Positions 53,716 to 62,386 of a stretch of DNA of 64,000 bases are shown here, in pieces. Numbering within the stretch: the stretch's first letter is position 1; each line of letters opens with the position of its first letter. A program made the translations under genes and the position numbers. Under the pieces are notes generated by a model. The model was not told the origin of the DNA. It searched no databases and saw nothing but the letters and a program-made list of their open reading frames with translations. Source of the stretch: JAFGLZ01 sp964622545 (GTDB lineage Bacteria; Planctomycetota; Phycisphaerae; UBA1845; JAFGLZ01); contig CAZUQM010000009.1 of assembly GCA_964622545.1 (NCBI GenBank), positions 1 through 64,000 on the forward strand, given 5' to 3'.

Positions 53716-53824
53716 TCGAACGAGCACCAGGGCTGCCGCCGGCCGTAACCCATTCGCCGGAGGCCGCCCTGCTTGACGCGGCAGAGACCCGGACCGCCGG
53801 TCGATCGGCCAGGAGCGACGATCC

Positions 53825-55540
53825 ATGTCTGAAGACACCACGCCAGACAGCACCGCGAGCCAGCCGCCCTCCGCAGGCCGCGACGACGCACCGCCGCGCA
53901 GCCTCGACGAGCTCGCCTCCGGGCTGGGTCTGTCCGCCGAGGCGTGTCGGCCCCACGGCCACGGCGTGGCCAAGGTCGACCTCCAGGCCCTGGAGGCCTT
54001 GCCGCCCGACTCCCCCGGTCGATACATCCATGTCACCAGCATGACGCCGATGCCCGGACGTCAGGATCCGACGTGCGTGGCCCTGGCTCTGGCCGACGCC
54101 CTTGCGGGCCTGGGCAAGCGCGCTGCTGCGTGCGTGCCCCAGCCGTCGATCGGCGAGGTGATGATGGGCGAGCGCCTCGGCGCCGGCGCGGGCCCGCATC
54201 GCATCGTGCCGCTGGAGCGGTTCGCCATGCATCTGACGGGCGACCTCCACGCCGTGTCGACGGCCCACGCCCTGCTCAGCTCGTTGGCCGACATCGCCCT
54301 GGTCAAGGCTGGCCCGGACGGACTCGACACCCGCCGCATGGCCTGGCGCCGGGCCCAAGAGATGATCGACCCGGCCTTGCGCGAGGTGGTGGCCGGCCTC
54401 GGCGGCGGCGGCGTGCCCCGCGAAAGCGGCTTCGCCCTGACGACCAGCAGCGAGGTCATGGCCATCCTCACGCTGGCAAAGTCGGTACAGGACCTTCGCG
54501 ACCGCCTCTCGCGGATCGTCGTCGGCTACTCGCATCACGAGCTGCCGCTCTTCGCGCACTCGATCCGCGCCGACCAGGCGATGGCCGCCGTGCTGGCCGA
54601 GGCGATCCGACCCAACCTGATGCAAACCGCCCAGGGCACGCCGGTGTTCGTTCACGGGGCGGCCGACGTCCAACTCGGGCACGGCGCCAGCAGTGTCCTG
54701 GCCGACAGGCTGGCCCTGGGCCTGGCCGAGTTCGTCGTGACCGTCTCGCAGGGCGGCGCCGAGCTGGGCCTCGAGAAGTTCTGCGATATCAAGTGCCGCG
54801 CCAGCGGGCTCGCGCCGAGCGCCGTCGTCATGTTGGCCGACGTGCGGGGCGTCAAGTATCAGAGCGGGCGTTACCGCGGCGGCGACGATGCCCGTCTGGC
54901 TGAGCCGAGCCTCCAGGCCGTCAAGGAGGGCGCGGCCAATCTCGCCAAACACCTGGAGAACGTCCGCTACTTCGGGCTGCCTTGCGTGGTGGTCCTCTTA
55001 CGCGGCGAGCACGACACCGAGGAGGAGCTCGACGCGCTGCGGTCGGTCGCCCAGGTCAGCGGCGCCGATAGCGTCGTGGTCGGGCGGTTCGGCGCGGACG
55101 ACACCGAAGGTGCCGAGGCGCTCGCCCGGGCCGTCGCCGACGTGTGTGCCGGCAAAACCGCCCGCTTCAGCTACCTCTATGACGGCAACTGGCCGATCAC
55201 CAAGAAGATCGAGACCATCGCCACCACGCTCTACAACGCCGGACAGGTCCGTTACTCCGCCAGGGCCCGCACCGCGATCGAGCGATGCATGCAGCTCGGC
55301 TGGCAGGAGCTGTCAATTGGCATGGTCAAGACAATGTGGTCCCTCTCGCACGATCCGCACCTGCTCGGCAGGCCGTACGACTTCACCCTGCCCGTTCAAG
55401 ACGTCGAGGTGGCCGCCGGCGCCGGCATGCTGCTCGTCCACGTGGGCGACGTCGCGGCGATGCCGGATCCGGCGCGTCAGCCACGGGCGTTCAAGCTCGG
55501 CCTCGACGATGCCGGGCGCATCAAGGGTTTGACCGTATGA
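53825..55540 (+). CDS. Formate-tetrahydrofolate-ligase homologue with degenerate ATP site
   Basis: A 571-residue protein clearly related to formate-tetrahydrofolate ligase, the ATP-dependent enzyme that makes 10-formyl-THF. The C-terminal signature IGMVKTMWSLSHDPHLLGRP and the ADVRGVKYQSGRY segment match family motifs. But the P-loop, normally TPTPAGEGKTT, reads TPMPGRQDPTC (74-84), with Pro82 in place of the catalytic lysine, and the Gly-rich KGGAAGGGY loop is also lost (GERLGAGAGPHR). It probably cannot phosphorylate formate. It may bind folate, act with a partner or have a new reaction. An acidic, disordered N-terminus (1-45) is extra. Its stop overlaps the start of the next TPR gene by four bases (ATGA). 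Confidence 0.85.
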   Translation: MSEDTTPDSTASQPPSAGRDDAPPRSLDELASGLGLSAEACRPHGHGVAKVDLQALEALPPDSPGRYIHVTSMTPMPGRQDPTCVALALADALAGLGKRAAACVPQPSIGEVMMGERLGAGAGPHRIVPLERFAMHLTGDLHAVSTAHALLSSLADIALVKAGPDGLDTRRMAWRRAQEMIDPALREVVAGLGGGGVPRESGFALTTSSEVMAILTLAKSVQDLRDRLSRIVVGYSHHELPLFAHSIRADQAMAAVLAEAIRPNLMQTAQGTPVFVHGAADVQLGHGASSVLADRLALGLAEFVVTVSQGGAELGLEKFCDIKCRASGLAPSAVVMLADVRGVKYQSGRYRGGDDARLAEPSLQAVKEGAANLAKHLENVRYFGLPCVVVLLRGEHDTEEELDALRSVAQVSGADSVVVGRFGADDTEGAEALARAVADVCAGKTARFSYLYDGNWPITKKIETIATTLYNAGQVRYSARARTAIERCMQLGWQELSIGMVKTMWSLSHDPHLLGRPYDFTLPVQDVEVAAGAGMLLVHVGDVAAMPDPARQPRAFKLGLDDAGRIKGLTV

Positions 55541-56523
55541 GCCGGTCCCGACACGAGACCGATGGGAAACGCTCGACCGGAGCAAGGCCGCTCGTGCTCG
55601 TCGGCGGCGTGGTCGCCCTGGCCGTCGTGGGCGTCGTGGTGATCCGCGCGATCGAGTCGCCCGGCCCGCGGATCGCCGACATCGCGGCGCTCGAGCGACA
55701 AAACGACATCCGAACCGCCTCCTTCGAGCGCCTCGAGCAGGCCCACGAGATGATGCGGACGCAGCAGATCGACCAGGCCCGCGTCCTGCTCGAGCAGATC
55801 ATCGCCGACGACCCGGACTTCTACCCCGGACACCTCCTGTTGGGGTCGGTTCACATGGAGCTCGGCAAGCTCAACCTGGCCGAACAGGCGACGCAAAAGG
55901 CCTACGAGCTCGAGCCGAAGGACCCCGACGTGCTCTACCAGCTCGGCCTGATCGCGTCGATGCGAGGCGAGCTGACGACGGCGGCCGAGCACCTCGCCTC
56001 GGCGATCGAACTGCTGGCCCGACTCCAGCAGCCGCCCGCCCCGGGCTATCACATCGCCCTGGCCGACGTGCATTTCCGCGACGGCCAATCCTCGAAGGGC
56101 TACGAGCAGGTCGAGCAGGCCGTCCAGGCCGATGCCTCCGAGGCCGGTCTCGAGCAGGCCATCGCCGGGGCGATGATGGCCGGCGAGCAGGTCAAGCACG
56201 CCCTGGCCGGCGAGCTGTTCTCGCTCGGCAAGAAGGCCCGCGCGGCCATGTTGTTCGCCCGCGCCGCCGACGAACGTCAAGACATCGCGGCCTGGCAATA
56301 CCGGGCCGCTCGCGTTTACGCCCAGTTGGATCAATACGACCTGGCCCGTGAGTACATCCAAAGAGCGGTGGACCTCGACCCGTCCAACGCGGAATACGTC
56401 GCCCTCAAGCGCGACATCGACAAGGCCCTCGGCGTCGACAGTCTGCTCGCGCCCGAGCCGGCCGATGAGGATGAGCCCGAGGTCCAGGACCTGTCCCTGC
56501 CCCGTCTCTTCGAGCAACCTTAG
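55537..56523 (+). CDS. Membrane-anchored TPR protein
   Basis: A 328-residue protein. One membrane span (about 18-36) follows a basic start; four to six TPR motifs cover about 70-310 (AHEMMRTQQIDQARVLLEQI, YELEPKDPDVLYQLGLIASM, AREYIQRAVDLDPSN). The end is acidic. It is coupled to the Fhs-like gene (ATGA overlap at 55537) and followed after nine bases by the pterin-binding gene, so a structural role in the same process is likely. Partner proteins cannot be named. Confidence 0.8.
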   Translation: MSRSRHETDGKRSTGARPLVLVGGVVALAVVGVVVIRAIESPGPRIADIAALERQNDIRTASFERLEQAHEMMRTQQIDQARVLLEQIIADDPDFYPGHLLLGSVHMELGKLNLAEQATQKAYELEPKDPDVLYQLGLIASMRGELTTAAEHLASAIELLARLQQPPAPGYHIALADVHFRDGQSSKGYEQVEQAVQADASEAGLEQAIAGAMMAGEQVKHALAGELFSLGKKARAAMLFARAADERQDIAAWQYRAARVYAQLDQYDLAREYIQRAVDLDPSNAEYVALKRDIDKALGVDSLLAPEPADEDEPEVQDLSLPRLFEQP

Positions 56524-56535
56524 AGAGGTATCATG

Positions 56536-57573
56536 ATGGATTACAAAGACTTCACGATCGTCGGCGAGAACATCCACTGCACGCGCAAGGTCAAACGCGG
56601 CGGCAAGCGGACCACCACCACGAGCGACGGACGCGAGGCCATCACCTACGAGACCGCCGATGGGACGAAGCAGGCCCTGCCCATTCCCGAGAAGCTGACG
56701 AAGGAGGACGCCCCGCCGCTGGTCGCGCACGTCCGCTGCGCGGTCCAGGCCGCCCTGTCCGGAAGCGACGACGAGAAGGCCCAGGCCGCCGACTTCATCC
56801 AGTACGAGGCCCGCCGCCAGGCCGAGGCCGGCGCCGCCTTCCTCGACGTCAACGTCGACGAGCTGAGCAACGACATCGACGTCCGCAACCAGGCCATGCA
56901 GTGGGTGGTGCCGGTCGTGCAGGCGGCCACCAAGCTACCCCTCTCCATCGACAGCAGCGCGCCCGAGACGCTGCGGACGGGTCTGGAGGCCTACGACGCC
57001 TCGCGGGGCGGTCGGCCCATGCTCAACTCGGTCTCGCTCGAGCGACCCGAGGCGGCCGACCTGGCCGCCAAGCACAACTGCCACGTGATCGTCCTGCCCG
57101 TGGCCGAGTCGGGCATGCCCTCGGGCGTCGACGACCGCCTGGCCAACACCGACGCCCTGGTCGAGAAGCTCCAGGCCGCCGATATCGCCGTCGAGGACAT
57201 GTACGTCGACCCGCTCGTGCTGGCCGCCTCGACCGATCCGACCGCGCCGCAGACCGTGCTGGAGGCCATCCGGCAGGTTCGCGCCAAGTACCCGTCGATC
57301 CACATCGCCGGCGGACATACGAATGTCAGTCACGGCCTGCCGATGCGGCGGCTGCTCAACGCCGTCTGGCTCATCCTGGCGATCGAGGCGGGCTCCGACA
57401 GCGGCATCCTCGACCCCGTGGCCATCCCCGTGGCCAAGCTCGACACGATCGACCGTGACAGCGAGGCCTACACGATGGCCGAGGCCGGGCTGCTCGGACA
57501 GGACGAGTTCTTCATGGACTTCATCACCGCCTCGCGGGAAGGGCGTCTGTCCGATCCGCTGGCCGGGGCGTGA
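56536..57573 (+). CDS. Pterin-binding (MeTr/dihydropteroate-synthase-fold) methyltransferase-like protein
   Basis: A 345-residue TIM-barrel protein of the pterin-binding family (dihydropteroate synthase, MetH central domain and corrinoid methyltransferase AcsE). Signatures: FTIVGENIHCTRKV at the N-terminus, GAAFLDVNVDE, LSIDSSAPETL, MLNSVSLE and the terminal IAGGHTNVSHGLP (corresponding to GTSNVSFGLP-type motifs). Family members bind tetrahydrofolate and move a methyl group to or from a corrinoid. An insertion (about 16-65) separates the first strand from the rest. No corrinoid protein is adjacent. Start: ATG 56536 has AGAGG seven bases upstream; the ATG at 56533 is closer than ideal. It ends the run with the Fhs-like protein, so a one-carbon role is plausible. 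Confidence 0.82.
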   Translation: MDYKDFTIVGENIHCTRKVKRGGKRTTTTSDGREAITYETADGTKQALPIPEKLTKEDAPPLVAHVRCAVQAALSGSDDEKAQAADFIQYEARRQAEAGAAFLDVNVDELSNDIDVRNQAMQWVVPVVQAATKLPLSIDSSAPETLRTGLEAYDASRGGRPMLNSVSLERPEAADLAAKHNCHVIVLPVAESGMPSGVDDRLANTDALVEKLQAADIAVEDMYVDPLVLAASTDPTAPQTVLEAIRQVRAKYPSIHIAGGHTNVSHGLPMRRLLNAVWLILAIEAGSDSGILDPVAIPVAKLDTIDRDSEAYTMAEAGLLGQDEFFMDFITASREGRLSDPLAGA

Positions 57574-57953
57574 GCCCGGCGGAACTCGGCGACCCCAAGC
57601 ACACTCCTCCCCAAGCGCGGCGGACACGGCGGCGGCGCACAAGACGAGACCGCCTCGGCGTCGGCGTGCCGTCCAGGCTCGCGCCGCCGTTTCATGCCTT
57701 CTCCAGCGGCCGATCGCCGCAGCGCCTGTCAGCCTCCCCTCGAACGACCACACCCTGTGGCGGATCCATCCACCCCGACGCCGCGGCCCGCGTCCGATAA
57801 TCCGCGCCATCCAAGCACATATCGGGCACATGGATTCCTCATGGCCCGCTAACGACGGCCGCGGCGCTGGCGTTGCCACGGAAAGGCGTGCAATCACACT
57901 GAATCGTCGGGCCTAACGAAATCGCCCCCCGTTAACGGCCGATTAAGAGCCTG
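57574..57953. other. Intergenic region, no gene seen
   Basis: About 380 bases with no convincing gene or promoter pair. It falls between two co-directional genes but is long enough to suggest they are transcribed separately. Confidence 0.45.
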
Positions 57954-58490
57954 ATGACCGCGCTGGAACCCCATGTCGGCGTTTCTCTCCAGCCTGACGT
58001 CCGTCGGGACCGGCGTGACCCTGCCGACACCGAACGGCTCGGGCGACCGCGGCGGCTCATGCTGCTTCTGTTCGGCACGTGGTTGCTCAGCGTCTTCGAC
58101 CTGGCCTTCACGCTGGCCGCCCGGAGCATGAATGTGTTGATCGAGATGAACCCGATCGCCGGTTGGGTGCTGGAACATCACGGCGATTGGGCGGTCGTGG
58201 TCTACAAGGTCACGCTGATGGCCGCGGGTACGGCCATCCTGGTGGTCTACCGTCAGCGCAAGTGCGCCGAGTCGGCCGCGTGGTTCCTCATCCTCGTCTA
58301 CTCGCTGCTGTCGGTGCACTGGTACAGCTACTACCACGGCGAGGATGCGTCCGAGGCCGTCATCGAGGCCTCCACGATCATCGCCGCGATTCCAGCCAAC
58401 GCGCCAGCGACGCTGGCTGTTCCTGCACCTCTCGACCAAACTCAAACGGCCGATTGGCAATCAGTAGTTGCCGATGCTCTGCCACATTGA
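57954..58490 (+). CDS. DUF5658-type membrane protein
   Basis: A 178-residue membrane protein with three or four spans. The pattern FDLAFTLAARSMNVLIEMNP followed by IAGWVLEH is the typical DUF5658 signature (DxxxT...ExNP). Function unknown; members are common in planctomycetes and proteobacteria. The last 40 residues (after WYSYYHG) are amphipathic and unlike the family, and the gene overlaps the 3' end of the convergent SEDS gene by 113 bases (58378-58490). A frameshift or late stop could explain the long tail. No strong Shine-Dalgarno site is seen before ATG 57954. Confidence 0.72.
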   Translation: MTALEPHVGVSLQPDVRRDRRDPADTERLGRPRRLMLLLFGTWLLSVFDLAFTLAARSMNVLIEMNPIAGWVLEHHGDWAVVVYKVTLMAAGTAILVVYRQRKCAESAAWFLILVYSLLSVHWYSYYHGEDASEAVIEASTIIAAIPANAPATLAVPAPLDQTQTADWQSVVADALPH

Positions 58491-59907
58491 TCAGTAGGCC
58501 CACCGCGATGAAGTTGGTAATCAGGCTGCTGCCGCCGAAGCTCACGAACGGCAGCGTCATGCCCGTGATCGGCATGAGCCCGATGGTCATCCCCACGTTC
58601 ACCACGACCTGAGCGGCGAGCATGCTGATCACGCCGACGGCCAGCAGCCGGCCGAACGGATCCTTCGTCCCGATCGCCACCTCGGTGCCGCCGATCACGA
58701 TCAGGATGTAGAGCGTCAAGACCACCACGCAGCCCGCGAACCCCCACACGTGGCCGATGACCGCGTAGATGAAGTCGTTGTGACGGTCGGGCAGCACGTG
58801 CTCCATCTGGATGTACGTCCCTTCCCGGATACCGCGACCCCCAAGGCCGCCGCTGCCCAGAGCCACCTTGCTATGCTGAAGCTGGTAGCCCTCGTCGTGG
58901 TGCAGGTCCCGCAGCTTGCTGGCGATCCACTCGCGGTAACGTTCGTCCTGGTTCGGGTCGGGGTGGAACCGCCCGTTGAACAGCAGGATCGTCTTGGTGC
59001 TGATCCGCGGCGGGTCCGGCAGGAGATCGGGATCGAACTCCTCCAACTCGTTCAGGGCCCTCCGCTTCCGGGCGATCTGCTCCTGCCGGAAGCTCGGCAG
59101 CGTGATCGCCAGCGCGATCCGCTCGTACCACGCCAGCCGGATCTCCGGCACGGCCGGCTTGGTTTGCCCGTCCGTCGAGGTGCCCTTCGCCGACCGTTCC
59201 GGCAGGAGCGTCGCCTCGCTCGGGGCGAACTGCTCGACCAGCACGAGGACGCGATCGCGTTGGTACGGCTTCATCTTCTGCCACGCCAGCGGCGCGGCCA
59301 GGACGCTCAACCCGATGATCGTCAGCAGGTGGAGCTTGCGGGCCCCGGCCATGTAGAGCATCGCGAACAGCACCGGGAGCATGAGCAACACCGTTCCCAG
59401 GTCCGGCTGCATGAGGATCAGGCCCATCGGCAGGAGCGTCAGCAGGAACGGCGGCATCAGCCCGACCAACGTGCGATAGTTCTCTCGGTAGCGGAGGTAC
59501 TTGGCCAGGGCCAGGATGAACGCGACCTTCATGAACTCCGACGGCTGGACCTGGACCGGCCCCAGTCGTATCCATCGGGCCGAACCGCGGACGTCCGGGA
59601 TAATGGGATCGAGCTGCGGGACGCCATGCTTGCGCAAAGCCACCAGCACCAGCAGGAACAGCATGCCGACGAAGAACACGTAGGCGTAGCGACAGATCTT
59701 CTGATACGGCACGACGATGCTCGGGATGAGCGCGATCAGGCTGGCCACCAGATACAGCCCCTGGCGGATCGTGCTGGGAGCCCCCTTGCCTTCACCCGAT
59801 ATCTCCGTCGCGTAGATCGCCAGCATGCCCATCACGACGAGCGTGGCGACGGGAAGCAGGACGAGCAGATAGACCCGCAACGGTCTGCGTAGGGTGGTCG
59901 CGTCCAT
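58378..59907 (-). CDS. SEDS-family cell-shape/division protein (RodA/FtsW-like) with large loop insertion
   Basis: A 509-residue polytopic membrane protein of the RodA/FtsW/SpoVE family, peptidoglycan glycosyltransferases. Signatures: GSARWIRLGPVQVQPSEFMK, LILMQPDLGTVLLMLPV, ALGSGGLGGRG and LPDRHNDFIYAVIGHVWGF (Asp378 in the family's catalytic-loop region), ending GLMPITGMTLPFVSFGGSSL. Members are usually 370-430 residues; here about 110 extra, charged residues (about 226-335) sit in the large extracytoplasmic loop before the catalytic region. This might bind a partner or wall component. RodA is a little more likely than FtsW, but no penicillin-binding-protein gene is adjacent. Start: ATG 59907, weakly supported (no clear Shine-Dalgarno). 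Confidence 0.85.
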   Translation of the reverse strand: MDATTLRRPLRVYLLVLLPVATLVVMGMLAIYATEISGEGKGAPSTIRQGLYLVASLIALIPSIVVPYQKICRYAYVFFVGMLFLLVLVALRKHGVPQLDPIIPDVRGSARWIRLGPVQVQPSEFMKVAFILALAKYLRYRENYRTLVGLMPPFLLTLLPMGLILMQPDLGTVLLMLPVLFAMLYMAGARKLHLLTIIGLSVLAAPLAWQKMKPYQRDRVLVLVEQFAPSEATLLPERSAKGTSTDGQTKPAVPEIRLAWYERIALAITLPSFRQEQIARKRRALNELEEFDPDLLPDPPRISTKTILLFNGRFHPDPNQDERYREWIASKLRDLHHDEGYQLQHSKVALGSGGLGGRGIREGTYIQMEHVLPDRHNDFIYAVIGHVWGFAGCVVVLTLYILIVIGGTEVAIGTKDPFGRLLAVGVISMLAAQVVVNVGMTIGLMPITGMTLPFVSFGGSSLITNFIAVGLLINVAEHRQLLIANRPFEFGREVQEQPASLARWLESRR

Positions 59908-60225
59908 CTTGGCTGCTTGACAGATGCCTTCTGTGCAGGTGCGCTGCCGGTCGTCGACATCGGGCCGATCGACGCGGCCGGACCGGGGGCGACGCCGCGC
60001 AAACCCCTTTGCCCCGAAAGGATACCAACATCCAGTACCCAGAACGGGCCTCTGACTGCGTCCGGTATGGTACCACGCGGGACAGCACCTCTCCAAATGG
60101 GGCACGGCTCGACCGGCCGCCCCGACGCGCCGCTGCGGCGGCGTCACCCGCGGCTCAACCTTCGGTGCCGGACGACCGATAAACCCAACAGAGCCGCACC
60201 GGGGAGCCAGGGAAGGAATCCCACG
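59908..60225. other. Divergent intergenic region
   Basis: About 320 bases between the SEDS gene (minus) and a small ORF (plus). Frames are open in both directions but show no ribosome-binding sites or recognisable products. No clear promoter pair was found. Confidence 0.4.
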
Positions 60226-60333
60226 ATGCGACGTGCCGGTCCCGTTTTGACAATCCTCCTGCGACTCGGCGAGGCCGTCGTCATCGTCGGAGGCCTGGTC
60301 GTCCTGCTGAACGTCTTGACGACCGCATCCTGA
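60226..60333 (+). CDS. Putative 35-residue single-span membrane peptide
   Basis: A 35-codon frame starting MRRAGPVLTILLRLGEAVVI and ending LNVLTTAS, nearly all one hydrophobic helix. AAGGA sits eight bases before the ATG, a strong signal for such a short frame. It may be a small membrane protein, but chance cannot be excluded at this length. It lies 85 bases before the aldehyde dehydrogenase gene. Confidence 0.45.
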   Translation: MRRAGPVLTILLRLGEAVVIVGGLVVLLNVLTTAS

Positions 60334-60373
60334 AACCTCGCCCAACCGATGGCCGATCAGCCGCTCGCTTGGG

Positions 60374-60379
60374 TATAAT
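60374..60379 (+). promoter_or_regulatory. Perfect -10 box before the aldehyde dehydrogenase gene
   Basis: TATAAT at 60374-60379, 39 bases before ATG 60419. The -35 partner is not clear (GGCCGA at 17-base spacing). Confidence 0.4.
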
Positions 60380-60418
60380 GATCCCGCGCAACATCCGAGC
60401 CACCATTGCGAGGTGATC

Positions 60419-62062
60419 ATGTCTACCCAAGCCACCCAGGCAGCGTCCAGTCCCTCCGGAGCGGCGGTGACGATCCTCTCACCGCTGACAGGTCAACCCG
60501 TTGTCGCCCGTCTCGCCGACCGCGAGATGTGCGAGATCACGCCCACCGCACCGGACGATCTGCCCGCGGTGTACGCCCGGGCTCGTCAGGCCCAAGGCCC
60601 CTGGGGCGAGACGCCCCTGCCGCAACGCCTGGAGCTCGTCGAGCGCGTCTATCGGCTGCTCTACGAACACCGCCACGACGTGGCCAGGACCATCACCGAC
60701 GCAACGGGCAAGCCCCTGAGCGAGGCCCTGCTCACCGAAGTCCACAACACGCTCGACGGCTGCGCCTTCCTCCTGAGCCACGCCAAGCGAGCCCTCTCGC
60801 CCAAGCGGCTGCCCGCGCCCTTCGTCTTGCGGATGATGGGCTACACGGCCACCCTCCGCCGAAAGCCGCACGGCGTGGTCACCAAAATGAGCGCGTTCAA
60901 CTACCCCTTCAAGTTCTCCTTCGACGCCACCGTCTTCGCCCTGACCGCCGGAAACACGATCGTGGTCAAACCCGATTGGTCGGTCTCGCATCCGGCCACG
61001 TTGGTGCACTGGCTGTTTGACAAGGCCGGGGCGCCGAAGGACATCATCCAGATGATCTACGGCAAGGGCCTGGGCCGACACGTCGTGCAGCAGGACATGG
61101 ACTACCTGAGCTTCACCGGCGGGACCGACACGGGCCAGAAGATCTGGCAGAACCTGCCGCGACCGATCCCCATCTCGTTCGAGCTGGGCGGGACGGACCC
61201 GTTCGTGGTCCTGCCCGATGCCGATTTGCACGTGGCCTCCCGCGCCCTGCTCTGGGGGCGCCTGATCGCGTGCGGTCAGACATGCGTGGCCAGCAAGCGG
61301 GCGATCGTCGTCGATCAGCCGGCCGGTCGCGCCGAGGCCTTCGCCGGGAAGATGGCCGAACTACTGAGCTCGCTCCGGCTGGCCGAGACGAATCCCGAGG
61401 CGTACGACGTCGGGCCGATCATCTCCGACGAGGCGGCCGAGGGGTTGCAGGAAGGCCTGGACCGCGTGCGGAAGACCGGCGCCAAGTGCATCTGGGAGGC
61501 CCAGCCCGGCCGGGCCGAGCGCCCCAGCCTCTGGCTGGTCCCGCCGGACGCGCGCACGGAGCAACCTCTGCTGGACGAAGAGTTCTTCGGCCCGGTGATG
61601 TGCGTCGTCCCCGTCGGCTCAGAGGAGGAGGCCATCGAACTCGCCAACGCTCAGCAATTCGGCCTGGGCAGCAGTGTCTTCGGCAAAGACGGTGAGCACG
61701 CGCGGCAGGTGGCGGCTCGACTCGAGGCCGGCATGAAGTGGGTCAACAACGTGATGACGACCACGGGCGGCTGGCCTTGGACGGGCTGCAAAGACTCCGG
61801 GCCCGGTCACGCCCTCGGCGAGGACGGCCTGATCGCCATGACGCGCCCTGAGGTCACGGTCGCCTATCGAAGTCACGACCTCATGTCCATGCCGCACCTG
61901 CTGCCGTACGATACGGACCATCAGCGAATGGTCGAAGGAATGATCACGGCCTGCCATGCCCCCAAACTATCGGACCGGCTCGGCGGCTGGAAAAAAATCT
62001 TGTCCGCGACGCTTCGCCGCTTGAAGACCTTGGGCGCGCTCCCCTTCGGAAGGCGTCGTTAA
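60419..62062 (+). CDS. Aldehyde dehydrogenase family protein
   Basis: A 547-residue NAD(P)-dependent aldehyde dehydrogenase. Catalytic Cys289 lies in ACGQTCVASKR and the general-base Glu255 in FELGGTDPF. NAD-site signatures include SAFNYPFKFSFD, GNTIVVKPDWS and LSFTGGTDTG. The C-terminal 70 residues extend past the usual end (MPHLLPYDTDHQRMV...RRLKTLGALPFGRRR) with a basic tail, which may be an additional interaction region. Start: ATG 60419 with GAGG five bases upstream; the GTG at 60413 overlaps that site. The substrate aldehyde is unknown, and no partner enzyme is adjacent. Confidence 0.9.
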   Translation: MSTQATQAASSPSGAAVTILSPLTGQPVVARLADREMCEITPTAPDDLPAVYARARQAQGPWGETPLPQRLELVERVYRLLYEHRHDVARTITDATGKPLSEALLTEVHNTLDGCAFLLSHAKRALSPKRLPAPFVLRMMGYTATLRRKPHGVVTKMSAFNYPFKFSFDATVFALTAGNTIVVKPDWSVSHPATLVHWLFDKAGAPKDIIQMIYGKGLGRHVVQQDMDYLSFTGGTDTGQKIWQNLPRPIPISFELGGTDPFVVLPDADLHVASRALLWGRLIACGQTCVASKRAIVVDQPAGRAEAFAGKMAELLSSLRLAETNPEAYDVGPIISDEAAEGLQEGLDRVRKTGAKCIWEAQPGRAERPSLWLVPPDARTEQPLLDEEFFGPVMCVVPVGSEEEAIELANAQQFGLGSSVFGKDGEHARQVAARLEAGMKWVNNVMTTTGGWPWTGCKDSGPGHALGEDGLIAMTRPEVTVAYRSHDLMSMPHLLPYDTDHQRMVEGMITACHAPKLSDRLGGWKKILSATLRRLKTLGALPFGRRR

Positions 62063-62386
62063 GACCCCTCGCTATCCCTTATGGAGACATACTCTCATAG
62101 GGATAACCCTGCCTGGCGTATTCACCCTAACTGATAACCCTACAATGGGATAAGTAACCGGTGATTTCCGTCCTGGAAATCGACATGATACTGGACATAG
62201 ATGTGATTTAACTATAGTGCGTTATGGCAGGCCAGCGAGAGAATGGGTTGCGATTGTGTCCATCAAACCACGTATTCTCCCCGGTCTTGCGCCAGGGAAA
62301 TTCTCATCATGCAAAGATGTCTTCAGGCCGACTGTATTAATGCGTGCTGGACTTCACCCAATCGACTCGGTGTGGAAGGGTTTACC
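62063..62386. other. AT-richer regulatory region upstream of the FixJ-like gene
   Basis: About 320 bases, clearly less GC-rich than the surroundings. It holds repeated GGGATAA/TTATCCC-type motifs (62070-62155), described as one regulatory cluster. No gene is seen. Confidence 0.5.
62073..62154. promoter_or_regulatory. Cluster of GGGATAA-type motifs, possible operator array
   Basis: ATCCCTTATG and CATAGGGAT form an imperfect hairpin (about 62074-62104). GATAACCCT occurs twice in the same orientation (62102-62110 and 62133-62141), 31 bases apart, close to three helical turns, and GGGATAAG follows at 62148. The spacing and orientation suggest binding sites of a dimeric regulator controlling the downstream response-regulator gene. 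The AT-rich composition fits a promoter. Confidence 0.4.
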
